64,000 bases of DNA. Source: Streptomyces sp. WAC 01529. GTDB taxonomy: Bacteria > Actinomycetota > Actinomycetes > Streptomycetales > Streptomycetaceae. The notes under the pieces were generated by a model. That model had not been told where the DNA came from. It did no database searches and worked only from the letters and a program-made list of their open reading frames with translations. The position numbers and the translations under genes are program-made. Where the stretch lies: assembly GCF_003945545.1 (NCBI RefSeq), contig NZ_CP029617.1, positions 7,281,001-7,345,000 of the forward strand, written 5' to 3'. Below, piece by piece: positions 15,116 to 25,899 of the stretch; position 1 is the stretch's first letter, and each line of letters begins with the position of its first letter.

Positions 15116-16929
15116 TGGCGGGCATGCACTGGCGTGCCCGGATTGGCACGGTCGACGGCGTTCCCCGGGGCGCGGGTGTCCTGGTCGACCGTGCGCGGCT
15201 GATCACCTGCGCCCACGTCGTCGACGGACTGACGGAGGTCTTCGTGACGCTGCCCGGCATCGCCGAGGCGCTGCCCGCGGCCGTGGCGTGGACCGGCGGC
15301 TGGCGGCGCGAGGGCGACCGCGGTGACCTGGCCGTCGTCGAACTCGGCGAGCCGCTGGCCGTGGCGCCGTGCGCGTTCGCCCCGCTCGACCTGCTGCGTC
15401 CGCGCGAGGGGCCGAGCGCGGGCACGGCCGAACTGCGCGCCCTCGGCTTCCCGTTCGGGCATGAGAAGGACGGCACACACGTCACCCTGCGCACCAGCGC
15501 CGACCGGCTGCTCGGTCAGGAGTGGCTGGAGATCGACGTCGAGCAGGCCCATTTGCAGCGTCTCGGGGAAGGGTTCAGCGGCGCCGCGGTCTACGACCCG
15601 GGCACGCACCTCGTCGTCGGGATCGTCACCGACGCGGTGCTCGGCGGCGACCAGGAGGGTTACATCGGGCGGATGCTGCCGCTGGAGACCATCCGCGGCC
15701 ACTGGGAGGGGCTGGACGACTTCCTGCCCCTCGACTGGCTGCCGGACACGCCGCGCCGCGAGCTGCGGGCCCTGTTCGACGGCGTACGCCTCGATCCCGG
15801 CACCCTGGAACTGACCGTCCGCCGCGCCTTCCCCACCTTCCGGCGGCCGCTGCCCGCCTTCCGCTCCCTCTGGCACGCCATCCGGTACGTGGGCGAGGAA
15901 CTGACCGGCGGGGAAAGGCTGTTGAAGCTGCTGCCCGAGCTGGGTGCGGTCGCGCGCGTACCCGTCGGTCCGTGGTTGCGGCGCTGGATGCCCGACCGGT
16001 ACGACGACAAGGCGCACGCGGCGATCACCTCGCCCCGGTCGTCCCCGCCCACCGGCTCGGTCGTCTTCCGTGCCCAGTCGATGACCCGCGGAGGCGGCAT
16101 CGACCTCTCCGTCTCCTCGGTCGTCGACGGTGTACCCGTCGGCAGGGCCGGGCCTGTCAGGGTGCGGCGCCAGCAACTGCGGGCGAAGACGGAGGCGTTG
16201 CTCGCCGAGCAGATCGGCGGCGTTCACGGCTTCGACTGGATGCTGGAATTCGTGGTGCCGGAACGGCTGATGAGCGAGCCCTTCGAGGAGTGGCAGATAC
16301 GCGAACCGGGCGCCGCGCGCCCCCGGCCCATGCGCACGGTGCCCGTGGTCGTCCGGCACCTGGACCGCATGGAGCCCCTGCTCGCCTCCTATCTGGCCGG
16401 GCGGCGCTGGGCGACCGTCCGGGCCCGCGGCCGGACCCGCCCCGAGCGCGTGGAGTGCGGACTGCCCTACGGCTACGAGGAGTTCCACGACTGGCTCGAC
16501 GCCGACGAACAGCTGTGCGCCCTCGCGTACGCCGCGACGCCGGCCCCCGAGTGGCTCTCGGCGGCGCTCGACACCGGCGTACCCATCATGCTGTGGCGGC
16601 GGCGCGACTGCGGGCAGGTGAACCACGCGCAGTGCGCGCCCGAGAGGTTCCTCGACCGGATCACGGCCGCGGTCGCCGAGCTGGACCCCGCCCGGCTGCC
16701 CTACGAGGTGATGCGGCTGCGCAAGGAGGCCCGTTCGCCGAACAAGGGGGACGCCGAGCACTGCGGGCACCGGCTGACCCTGTTCTGGGACGGCGCCGAG
16801 AACAAACCGGATCCCCCGCTGTCGGCGGTGCACCAGGCGGGCGCGGGCGATGGCGGCGGCTCCGGTGGCGGCAGTGGCACCACGGACAGCAGGGATATGG
16901 AGCCCACGGAGAGCGCGGGGAGTGGCTGA
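15115..16929 (+). CDS. Trypsin-like peptidase with C-terminal VMAP-C domain
   Basis: The 604-residue protein begins with a trypsin-fold serine protease without a signal peptide, so it should act in the cytoplasm. The catalytic triad looks intact: His34 in TCAHVV, Asp71 in GDLAVVEL and Ser155 in GEGFSGAAV. A middle region (about 220-400) has no domain I recognise. The C-terminus (about 400-590) carries the Cys/His pattern of the VMAP-C module (RRDCGQ, HCGHRLTLFWDGAE). VMAP proteins are the third partner of vWA-MoxR systems, where the protease is proposed to be switched on by the NTPase partners. ATG 15115 overlaps the previous stop; ATG 15124 is an alternative. Target protein unknown. Confidence 0.85.
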   Translation: MAGMHWRARIGTVDGVPRGAGVLVDRARLITCAHVVDGLTEVFVTLPGIAEALPAAVAWTGGWRREGDRGDLAVVELGEPLAVAPCAFAPLDLLRPREGPSAGTAELRALGFPFGHEKDGTHVTLRTSADRLLGQEWLEIDVEQAHLQRLGEGFSGAAVYDPGTHLVVGIVTDAVLGGDQEGYIGRMLPLETIRGHWEGLDDFLPLDWLPDTPRRELRALFDGVRLDPGTLELTVRRAFPTFRRPLPAFRSLWHAIRYVGEELTGGERLLKLLPELGAVARVPVGPWLRRWMPDRYDDKAHAAITSPRSSPPTGSVVFRAQSMTRGGGIDLSVSSVVDGVPVGRAGPVRVRRQQLRAKTEALLAEQIGGVHGFDWMLEFVVPERLMSEPFEEWQIREPGAARPRPMRTVPVVVRHLDRMEPLLASYLAGRRWATVRARGRTRPERVECGLPYGYEEFHDWLDADEQLCALAYAATPAPEWLSAALDTGVPIMLWRRRDCGQVNHAQCAPERFLDRITAAVAELDPARLPYEVMRLRKEARSPNKGDAEHCGHRLTLFWDGAENKPDPPLSAVHQAGAGDGGGSGGGSGTTDSRDMEPTESAGSG

Positions 16930-16930
16930 G

Positions 16931-18053
<1,123 letters not shown>

Positions 18054-18064
<11 letters not shown>

Positions 18065-21000
18065 CCGGCTGCGGGACGCCCTGGAGGCGCTGGGGCCGCC
18101 GGTCACGCCGCTCGAACTGGCGGAGATGCTGTGGCTGGCGGAGCGGCTGCCGCCCGGCGAGGGCGCCGGGGCAGCGAGCAGTGCCGTCCGAGGTGATCCG
18201 GTCGACCTCGACGGGTTCGGGGCCATCGGCGGGGTGGGTGGCGTTCACCGGGCGGGCGCCCACGCGGACACCCTGGAGGCCGACCGACCGCCGGGCAGGG
18301 CCCCCGAATCGGACAGGGAGGGGAGCGGCAGCGGGCCCGGACGTGCGGACGGCGCCCCGCACCGCGCCGCCCTGCACGTCCCCCGCGGCGCCCCGCGCCC
18401 AGGCGGTGACGCCGACGAAGTCCTCGTCCCCGCCCCAAGGGCCCTGTGCCACGAACTCGCGATCCAGCGCGCCCTGCGCCCGCTCAAGCAGCGCGTCCCC
18501 GACCGGCACCGCCGCACCCTCGACGAGCGCGCCACGGCCGAGCGCGCCTCCCGCCACCCCGGCCTGCGCCCCTGGGCACCGGTCATGGTCCCCGCCGCCG
18601 ACCGCCTCCTGAGCCTGGCGCTGGTCGCCGACACGGGCCCCGCGATGACGGTGTGGCGCCCCCTGGTCCGTGAGTTGCGGGACGCGATGCAGCGCACCGG
18701 CGCCTTCCGCGACGTACGCGTATGGCACCTCACCGATGACGGCCGGCGCACCGGCGTCCGGTCCTCGCCAGGTGGGCCCTTACGGGACCCGGCGGCCCTG
18801 GTCGACGCGACGGGCCGCCAGGTCACGCTGGTCCTCAGCGACTGCTCGGGCCCGCACTGGTGGGGCGGCCGAGCCGCGCCCGCCCTGCACCTGTGGGCGC
18901 GGCGCGGGCCCACGGCGATCGTGCAACCGCTCCCGGAACGCCTCTGGCGCCGCACCGCCGCCCCCGCCGTCCCGGGCAGGGCGATCGCGTCCCGCGCGGG
19001 CGCCCCCAACACCGTCCTGCGCTTCACCCCGCACGACGGCCGTGCCAGGTTCCCCCCGGCGGACCACGTCCCCGTGCCGGTCCTCGAACTGGCGCCGGAA
19101 TGGCTGGCGGACTGGGCGGGCCTGGTGACCGCGTCGGGCGAGCACCGCCGGGACACGGCCGTCACCTACGTCAGCGCCGCCCCGCCCCCGCGCGTCCAAC
19201 CCCTCGCCGCCGAGGGCGACTTGCCCCTCACCGAACGCATCCTGCGCTTCCAGGCGGCGGCCTCCCCGACGGCAGCGGACCTGGCCGCGCACGTCGCGCT
19301 CTCGGTGCCCGCCCTGCCGGTGATGCGGCTGATCCAGCAACGGGTCACGCCGGGTTCACACCTCAGCGACCTGGCCGAACTCCTGCTCAGCGGCCTCCTT
19401 GAGCCCGTCGACCCGGGGCGCGGCCTCTACGACTTCGTGCCGGGCGCGAGGAGTGCCCTTCTGGAGACCCTGCCCCGCCCCGAGTCGCTCGCGGTGGCCG
19501 ATCTCCTCACCCGTATCGGCGAGGAGATCGAGGCGAGGGCAGGCTCGGCGACCCGCGCGTTCCGGGCGGTCGTCCAGGTGGCGCAGGGCGCGGGCAGCCT
19601 TGGGCTCGACCCGGCGGGACAGCCGTTCGCGCTGGTCAGCGAGGAGGCGCTGGGGCTGCTGCGGGGGCGGGCGATCCGGGTGGCGGAGCGGCCGGTGGAG
19701 GAGCGGCCGGTGGAGGAGGCCGGGGACGCGGGGGAGCCGGGGTCCTCCGTCGTTGTGGATGTGGAGGCGCCGCGCCTGGCGGTCGACGGGCTTGCCCCGC
19801 CGGAGTCGGTGCGGAGTGCGCCGGGGCTGACGAACATTCCCGAGCGGCCGCAGCTGTACTTCGTCGGCAGGGTGCGTGAAATCGGCCACCTCATGGGGGA
19901 ACTGAGGTCCGCTCACGCGCCGCCCCGGCTCCCTCGGGGGGTGGTGGTCCATGGCCCGCCGGGAATCGGCAAGTCGGCTCTGGCCGCGGTGTGGGCGGCG
20001 GGAGTGGCCGCCTCCGGCAAGCGGACCCCGGTGTGGTGGGTCACGGCGGACTCGCCCGCGTCGATCGCCGAAAGCCTCGCGCTCCTCACGCGCGCCTTGC
20101 AGCCTGCCGGGGCACCCCTCTTGCCGGAGGAGAGTCGGGTCGAGTGGGCCCTGCGGTGGCTGAGGGCGCACGACAATTGGGCCCTGGTCTTCGACGACGC
20201 GCAGAACCCCGCCGACATCCAAGGTCTGCACCTCGGCGTCGGCGGATATGTACTGATCACCAGCAGGAACGCCTCCGGCTGGGGCAGCATCGCCCCACCG
20301 TTGGAACTTCGCGCCCCCGAACTCCCCGAAGCGGTTCGGATGTTGCAACGGCGGGCGGGCAGGGAACTGGTAGGGGCGGAGGCCCTGTGTGAGCAGCTCG
20401 ACCGACTGCCGCTGGCCGTGGCGCGGGCGGGCGCGGACCTCGCGGACATCGAGATGTCCGTCGCCCAGTACCAACGCGGACTGGCACTGCGCCAGCTTGA
20501 GCAGCGGGCTCGTTACGCCAGCCACATGGAGACCGAGGACGCCGTCAAGGTACGTCTGCGCGCCGCCGCCACCGACCCGGGAGCACTACGGCTCATCCTG
20601 GCCCTCGCCTGGTACGGCCCGCAGCCCGTGCCCCTTGACCTGCTGCGTCCCCCTGGCGCCGAAGCGGACACGCCGAGTGCCCTGCGCTTCCTGGCGGACT
20701 GTTCGCTGATCGAGTTGACCACCGACACGGTCATCCTCCACCCGAACGTCGCCGAAGCCGCGCGCGAGCCGGACGACGGCCGGGGCGGCCGCGATGCGCG
20801 GCACATCGACGACGCCCGGCTCATGGCGGCTCGCTGGCTCAGGAGCGCGCTCCCGCAGAGGGCGGACGACCCGGTCGACTGGCCCCGCTGGCGGAAACTG
20901 CTCCCGCACATCGACGCCCTCCTCGAACACGCCCGGCCCGTCGACGACAACCGCCACTTCGTGGCGCTCCTGACACAGACGGCCCACTTCCTGGTGGAGC

Positions 21001-22439
21001 AGGGGGAGTCCGGCAAGGCCCTCACCTATCTGCGGCGCGCGCAGCGCGACCTCAACAGGCTGTCCGGCCAGGAGCCGCTGAAGACGCTGAAGGTGACTGC
21101 CCAACTGGCGCGGGTGTGCGCGACATGCGGCGCCACCAGCGAGGCGCTCCACCTCTACACCTCCGTGCTGGACGCCTTGGGCAGTGCGGGCAGGGACGTG
21201 TACGACCCCGAAGTGCTGGGGATGAGGGCGGAACGCGCGGAGGTCCACCAGCAGGCGGGGGACCCGCACCGGGCGGTACGGGAACTGGACGAGGTGTGCC
21301 TGCTCGCCGCCCGCGCCCTGGGCGACGATGACCCGCGGGCCTTGCGGATGCGCGCCCGCCTCGCCGCCGCCCGCGAGGCGGCGGGCGAGTGGGGGCGCGC
21401 CGTGGCCACGTACGAACAGACCCTGGCCGACTGCCGACGGGTATCGGGTGAGGACTCCCCGGACACCCTGGCCGTGCGGGCGGGCCTGGCCTCGGCGTGC
21501 CGGGCGGCCGGTGACCTGCCGCGGGCCACCGAGGTGATGGAGGGGGCGGTGCGGGGCTTTCGAGCGGAGTTCGGCGCGCACCACCCCCGAACGGTGATGG
21601 CCCTGGCCACCTTGGCCGGTCTGTATGCGGAAGGCGGCAGGACGGTACGGGCCGTCGAGGCGTACGAGGAGGCGCTGGGATACGGCATCTCGGCCCTCGG
21701 CGTGCGCCATCCGAAGATGCTCGCCGTGCGGCAGCTGCTCGCCGAGACACTGCTGCATGTCGGAGACACGGAACGCGCACTCCCCATGTTGGAGAAGGTG
21801 CTGTCCGACAGGGGCGCCGCGCATGGGGAGGACCATTCGGAAACGCTTCGCTCCGCCGATGTCCTCGCGGCGGCCTACGGGGTGGCAGGCGCCCGCGGCG
21901 AGCAACGGGCGCTGTACGAACGCACCTTGGCCGCCCGCCTCAGAGTGCTGGAGCCGAACGACCCCGAGACCCTGGAGTCGTACGACCGCCTCGCCGACGT
22001 CCTGGAAGCGGGTAATCCGGAGATCACCCTGCGCGTACGGGCCCACCACGGCCGGGTGCTGGTGCTGGGCGAGGACCACCCCGAGACGCTGGCCGCGCTC
22101 GACCGGCTGGCGGGCGCCCATCTGGAGGAGGAGAACACCGAACAGGGCATCGCGCTGTTCCGGGAGTCACTACGCCTGCGGCTCGCCACCGAGGGCCCCG
22201 TCCACCCCGACACCCTGCGCGTGCTCGGAACGCTGGCCCGGATCTACTTGAGCGAAGGCGATGTCTCACAGGCGCTCGCCGTATACGACCTCGCCATCGC
22301 GGGGACGGCCTCGACGGGGGAGGGGCGACGGGAAGCCATCATGTTGATGGAGCGGGCCCTGGCGCAGCTGAGGCCGGTCCTGGGACGCCGCCACCGTGAA
22401 GTACGGGCCCTGCAAGCGCAGTTGGCCCGCCTGCGCTGA
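18054..22439 (+). CDS. SAV_2336/vWA-like, NB-ARC, TPR signalling NTPase
   Basis: The 1,461-residue protein has several parts. Residues 1-130 are a short helix plus a low-complexity linker. About 140-380 are the SAV_2336-type, vWA-like domain, where the metal site usually written DxSxS reads Asp193-Thr-Gly-Pro-Ala. About 610-860 are an NB-ARC NTPase: Walker A GPPGIGKS from 634, Walker B ALVFDDA from 710, an ITSRN motif and LDRLPLAVA. A winged-helix region follows. From about 980 to the end come many TPR repeats of the 42-residue STAND type. Such proteins are cytoplasmic sensors that oligomerise on binding a ligand. It overlaps moxR by 11 bases. FxsT proteins of the FxSxx-COOH peptide systems have the same architecture, but no such peptide or radical SAM partner is here. 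Confidence 0.88.
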
Positions 22440-22484
22440 CCTCTGAGGGCCGGCGCAGGCGGGTCGACGTGCCGCGTCAGCGCC

Positions 22485-23318
22485 TCACACGTCGTTGAAC
22501 GTCGCCGGGTCCGAGCCGAGACGCCGGTCCTCGTTCAGGGCGGAGATCGCCGCCATGTCCTCGGGGTCGAGCGCGAAGCCGAACACGTCGATGTTCTCCT
22601 TGATCCGCGACGGGGTCACGGACTTCGGGATGACGACATTTCCCAGCTGGATGTGCCAGCGCAGCACGACCTGCGCGGGCGTGCGCCCGTGCTTCCGCGC
22701 GATCGCGACGATCGCCGGAACCTCCAGAAGGCCCTTGCCCTGGCCGAGCGGCGACCACGCCTCGGTGGCGATGCCCTGCTCGGCGTGGAACTCCCGCGAG
22801 GCGCGCTGCTGGAGGTGCGGGTGCAGCTCGATCTGGTTGACGACCGGGATCACGGACGTCTCGGAGAGCAGCCGCTCCAGGTGCTCGGGCAGGAAGTTCG
22901 ACACGCCGATGGACTTGGCGCGACCGTCGGCCTGGATCTTCTCGAAGGCCTTGTACGTGTCGACGTAAGTGTCCTTGGCGGGCATCGGCCAGTGGATCAG
23001 GTACAGGTCCACGTAGTCGAGACCCAGCTTCTTCAGCGAGGTGTCGAACGCGCGCAGCGTCGCGTCGTAACCCTGATCGCTGTTCCAGAGCTTCGTCGTG
23101 ACGAACAGTTCCTCGCGGGCCACACCGGAGGCGGCGATGGCCTTGCCGGTGCCCTCTTCGTTGCCGTAGACCGCCGCCGTGTCGATGCTGCGGTACCCGG
23201 CCTCCAGGGCGGTCGTCACGGTCGCCTCCGCCTCGTCGTCCGGCACCTGCCAGACACCGAAGCCGAGCTGGGGCATCTCGACGCCGTTGTTCAGGATGAT
23301 CGGGGGGACCTTGCTCAC
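22485..23318 (-). CDS. Aldo/keto reductase
   Basis: The 277-residue protein is an NADPH-dependent aldo/keto reductase of the 2,5-diketo-gluconate reductase type, reducing aldehydes or ketones in the cytoplasm. The tetrad is complete: Asp46, Tyr51, Lys76 and His109. The C-terminal IPKSVTPSRIKEN stretch is the NADPH phosphate-binding segment. GTG 23318 is chosen because GAAGGA precedes it and family members start there. ATG 23357 would add 13 residues without a binding site. It converges on the NB-ARC gene 45 bp away and is divergent from the pqq genes, separated by about 350 bp. The substrate is unknown. Confidence 0.9.
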   Translation of the reverse strand: MSKVPPIILNNGVEMPQLGFGVWQVPDDEAEATVTTALEAGYRSIDTAAVYGNEEGTGKAIAASGVAREELFVTTKLWNSDQGYDATLRAFDTSLKKLGLDYVDLYLIHWPMPAKDTYVDTYKAFEKIQADGRAKSIGVSNFLPEHLERLLSETSVIPVVNQIELHPHLQQRASREFHAEQGIATEAWSPLGQGKGLLEVPAIVAIARKHGRTPAQVVLRWHIQLGNVVIPKSVTPSRIKENIDVFGFALDPEDMAAISALNEDRRLGSDPATFNDV

Positions 23319-23668
23319 GAGCTCTCGATCCTTCAAGTCGTCGGGTGGTACGTCCATGGTCAACGATCGGGGGTCGCGCCGCATTCCTGAACGGAAGCAG
23401 GCATTCCAGACCGCCGAATGGCCGGATTTCGAAGCGACACGGAGGCCGGAACGGTCCGGACCATTGACGGTGTCCCGTCATGCCGCGACCCTATGACACG
23501 GCACTGAACGCGGGACACTCATGTGAACGCTACAAGCATCCCCACCGCTCCAGCACCCCCACCGCCACAAACACCCCCACCCCCACAAGCAAGCACCCCC
23601 ACGGTCCAAGCATCCCCGCGTCCCGGTGGCTCGTCCTGAAACCCCCACCTCTTCAGGAAGGCAGCGTC
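23319..23668. other. 350-bp gene-free region between the aldo/keto reductase and pqqA
   Basis: No credible coding sequence is seen. The region has a perfect palindrome GGTCCGGACC at 23453-23462 and a nearby TTGACG (23464-23469) that lacks a well-spaced -10. From about 23545 to 23620 the plus strand is strongly C-rich, with repeated CCCCCAC units. GGAAGG at 23656-23661 is the pqqA ribosome binding site. It probably holds both divergent promoters. Confidence 0.5.
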
Positions 23669-23845
23669 ATGCCCCTCCCTATGCCCATGCCCACCCTGCC
23701 CATGCCCGCCGTCGAGCACGAGCACTCCCCGGCGGCACGCGCCCCGCGCGAACCCGTCGCCGCACCCGCCGACTGGCAGACCCCCGCGTACGCCGTCGTC
23801 GACACCGCCCTGGAAGTCACCGCCTACCGCCTCGCCGACCGGTAG
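23669..23845 (+). CDS. pqqA: PQQ precursor peptide PqqA
   Basis: This 58-residue peptide is the precursor from which PQQ is made. The crosslinked Glu and Tyr of the Glu-x3-Tyr core are Glu49 and Tyr53 in ALEVTAYRLADR. The WQTPAY...VVDTALEVTAY region is the conserved end of the family. PqqA is often 22-30 residues; here a Pro/Met-rich leader (PLPMPMPTLPMP) and an Ala/Pro segment add about 30. ATG 23669 follows GGAAGG. PqqE links Glu to Tyr, PqqD presents the peptide, PqqB acts on the freed product and PqqC does the last oxidation. No PqqF/G protease is in the window. Confidence 0.93.
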   Translation: MPLPMPMPTLPMPAVEHEHSPAARAPREPVAAPADWQTPAYAVVDTALEVTAYRLADR

Positions 23846-23855
23846 ACCCGCCGCC

Positions 23856-24851
23856 ATGCTGCTGCAGGTGCTCGGCACCGCGGCGGGCGGCGGGCTCCCC
23901 CAGTGGAACTGCGCGTGCCCCGGCTGTACCGGGGCACGTGCCCACCCGGCACGCCGCCGCCGGCACGCCGCGCTCGCCGTCCGCACGGGCGAGGACCGCT
24001 GGTACCTCGTCAACGCCACCCCCGACCTCGGCGACCAGATCGAGGCCACCCCGGCGCTGCACCCCGGCGCCCGCTCCGACGTCGGCTCCGACATACGGCA
24101 CACCCCTCTCGCCGGTGTCGTCCTGACCGACGCCGAACTCGACCACACCCTCGGCCTGGCCCGGCTGCGCGAGGCCCGCGACGGCGTCGACGTCGTCGCG
24201 ACCCCGCCCGTGCGCGACGCGGTGCGCGAAGGGCTGCGGCTCGACGCTCTCCTGGAGCCCTACACGGCCGTTCGCTGGCGTGAGCTTCCGGTCGACCGCG
24301 GGCCGTCCCCGGCCGTCGACCGCGGGTCGCCGCCGACCCTCGCCCCCGGGCCGTCCCCGACCGTCACCCCCGGCCTGCCGCTGGGCGAGGACGCCGCGGG
24401 GATTCACGTCGTCGCCGTCCCCGTCTCGGCCAAACGGCCGCGGTACGCCGCGGGGACCGGCCCCGACACGGACACCTGGTCGGTCGCGCTGCGCCTGACC
24501 GAACCCGCCACCGGCCGGACCGCGCTCTACGCCCCCGCCCTCGCCGTCTGGAGCGACGCCTTCGAGGCGGCCGCGCGCGCCGCCGACTGCGTCTTCGTCG
24601 ACGGCACCTTCTGGGACGACGACGAACCGGTGCGCGCCGGCTTCACCACCCGTACCGCCACCGCGATGGGCCACCTCCCCATCACCGGCCCCACGGGCAC
24701 GGCACACCGCCTGACCGGGCTTCCCGGCCGGTGTCTCTACACCCACCTCAACAACACCAACCCGCTCGGCGACCCGCACGCCGAGCAGCACAAGTCCCTC
24801 GCGGAGTGGGGCCTGGAAGCCGCCACCGACGGAATGGTGATCGAGCTGTGA
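23856..24851 (+). CDS. pqqB: PQQ biosynthesis protein PqqB
   Basis: The 331-residue protein has the metallo-beta-lactamase fold of PqqB, an iron-dependent hydroxylase acting on the Glu-Tyr intermediate. The zinc-binding Cys cluster QWNCACPGC is near residue 17-25. The metal-site stretch LTDAELDHTLGL lies at about 88-99. Most PqqB are about 300 residues. The excess here is a Pro/Gly-rich insert with VDRGPSP/VDRGSPP repeats at about 148-175. The gene begins 10 bp after pqqA and overlaps pqqC by four bases (GTGA). Confidence 0.92.
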   Translation: MLLQVLGTAAGGGLPQWNCACPGCTGARAHPARRRRHAALAVRTGEDRWYLVNATPDLGDQIEATPALHPGARSDVGSDIRHTPLAGVVLTDAELDHTLGLARLREARDGVDVVATPPVRDAVREGLRLDALLEPYTAVRWRELPVDRGPSPAVDRGSPPTLAPGPSPTVTPGLPLGEDAAGIHVVAVPVSAKRPRYAAGTGPDTDTWSVALRLTEPATGRTALYAPALAVWSDAFEAAARAADCVFVDGTFWDDDEPVRAGFTTRTATAMGHLPITGPTGTAHRLTGLPGRCLYTHLNNTNPLGDPHAEQHKSLAEWGLEAATDGMVIEL

Positions 24852-25570
24852 CGACCATGGCACCCGCGAAGGACGCGGACCCCTGGACCCCGGACGAACT
24901 GACCGAGCGGCTGCGCGCCGTGTCGGCCGAGCGCTACCACGACCGGCACCCCTTCAACGTACGCATGCACGAAGGCACCCTCACCCGCGGGGAGGTGCGC
25001 CGCTGGATCGCCAACCGGTTCCACTACCAGCGGCACATCCCCGTCAAGGACGCCCTGATCCTCGCGAAGTTCGACGACCCCGCGCTCCGCCGCGGCTGGC
25101 TGCGCAGGATCCGCGACCACGACGGGGAACAGGACCGCACGGGCGGCATCGAACGCTGGCTGAGTCTCGGCGAGGCCGCCGGGCTCCCGCGCGATCAACT
25201 CCTTGACGCCTCAAGGGTGTTGCCGGGTGTGCGGCTGGCCGTCGACGGCTACGTCAACTTCTGCCGGCTCAGCCCCGCCCTCGACGCCGTCGCCGCGTCC
25301 CTCACCGAACTGTCCGCGCCCGGTCTGATGCGCACCAGGATCGCCGCCTTCGAGAAGCACTACCCGTGGATCGACGCGGACGGCCTCGCCTACTTCCGCA
25401 CCCGCGTCGGGCAGGGCGGTCGCGACGGGCAGGAGGCCCTCGGCCTCGTCCTGACATGGGCGCGCACCCGCCAGGAGCAGGAACGGGCCGTCGCCGCCCT
25501 CGCGTTCAAGTGCGACGTACTGTGGTCCCTGCTCGACGCCGTCGACCGCGGGGCCGGGGGCACGACATGA
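24848..25570 (+). CDS. pqqC: Pyrroloquinoline-quinone synthase PqqC
   Basis: The 240-residue all-helical protein catalyses the last step of PQQ synthesis, ring closure and an eight-electron oxidation with oxygen, without a cofactor. The conserved RRWIANRFHYQRHIPVKDA segment (about residues 57-75) holds active-site residues. Others are in RIRDHDGEQ and the later FEKHYPWI stretch. Length fits the family (about 240-250). GTG 24848 overlaps the pqqB stop. ATG 24857 (MAPAKD) three codons later is an alternative start. Confidence 0.93.
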   Translation: MTTMAPAKDADPWTPDELTERLRAVSAERYHDRHPFNVRMHEGTLTRGEVRRWIANRFHYQRHIPVKDALILAKFDDPALRRGWLRRIRDHDGEQDRTGGIERWLSLGEAAGLPRDQLLDASRVLPGVRLAVDGYVNFCRLSPALDAVAASLTELSAPGLMRTRIAAFEKHYPWIDADGLAYFRTRVGQGGRDGQEALGLVLTWARTRQEQERAVAALAFKCDVLWSLLDAVDRGAGGTT

Positions 25571-25899
25571 GCGCCCAGGACGCCGTACGTGACGCGGAGC
25601 CTTACGCGGTGCCCGATCGTCATGCGGCGCGTGATGCCGTACGAGACCCATGGCGCCCCGCGCTCACCCGCTCGGTGCTCCTCCGGCACGACCGGGTACG
25701 TGGCGTCGACCTGCTGGTGCTGCCCGAACGCGTCGTCGTCCTGCGGGGCGCCGCGGGCAGCATCGTGGCCCGGTGCGACGGCGAGCGCGAGGTCGCCGGA
25801 ATCGTCGCGGAGCTGGCACGCCTGCACCCCGACGCGCCCGTCGCCGAGGAAGTACCCGTGTTCCTGGAGCGGTTGCGGGCCGAGGGGTGGCTGCGATGA
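25567..25899 (+). CDS. pqqD: PqqD peptide chaperone
   Basis: The 110-residue protein contains the PqqD fold, which binds PqqA and delivers it to PqqE. The core is at about residues 28-110, including LVLPERVVVLRG, CDGEREVAGIV and FLERLRAEGWL. About 25 extra residues precede it and hold the imperfect repeats ARDAVRD and QDAVRDA. Start and stop overlap pqqC and pqqE (ATGA at both ends). The extension is unusual for PqqD, which is normally about 90 residues; what it does is unknown. Confidence 0.9.
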   Translation: MSAQDAVRDAEPYAVPDRHAARDAVRDPWRPALTRSVLLRHDRVRGVDLLVLPERVVVLRGAAGSIVARCDGEREVAGIVAELARLHPDAPVAEEVPVFLERLRAEGWLR

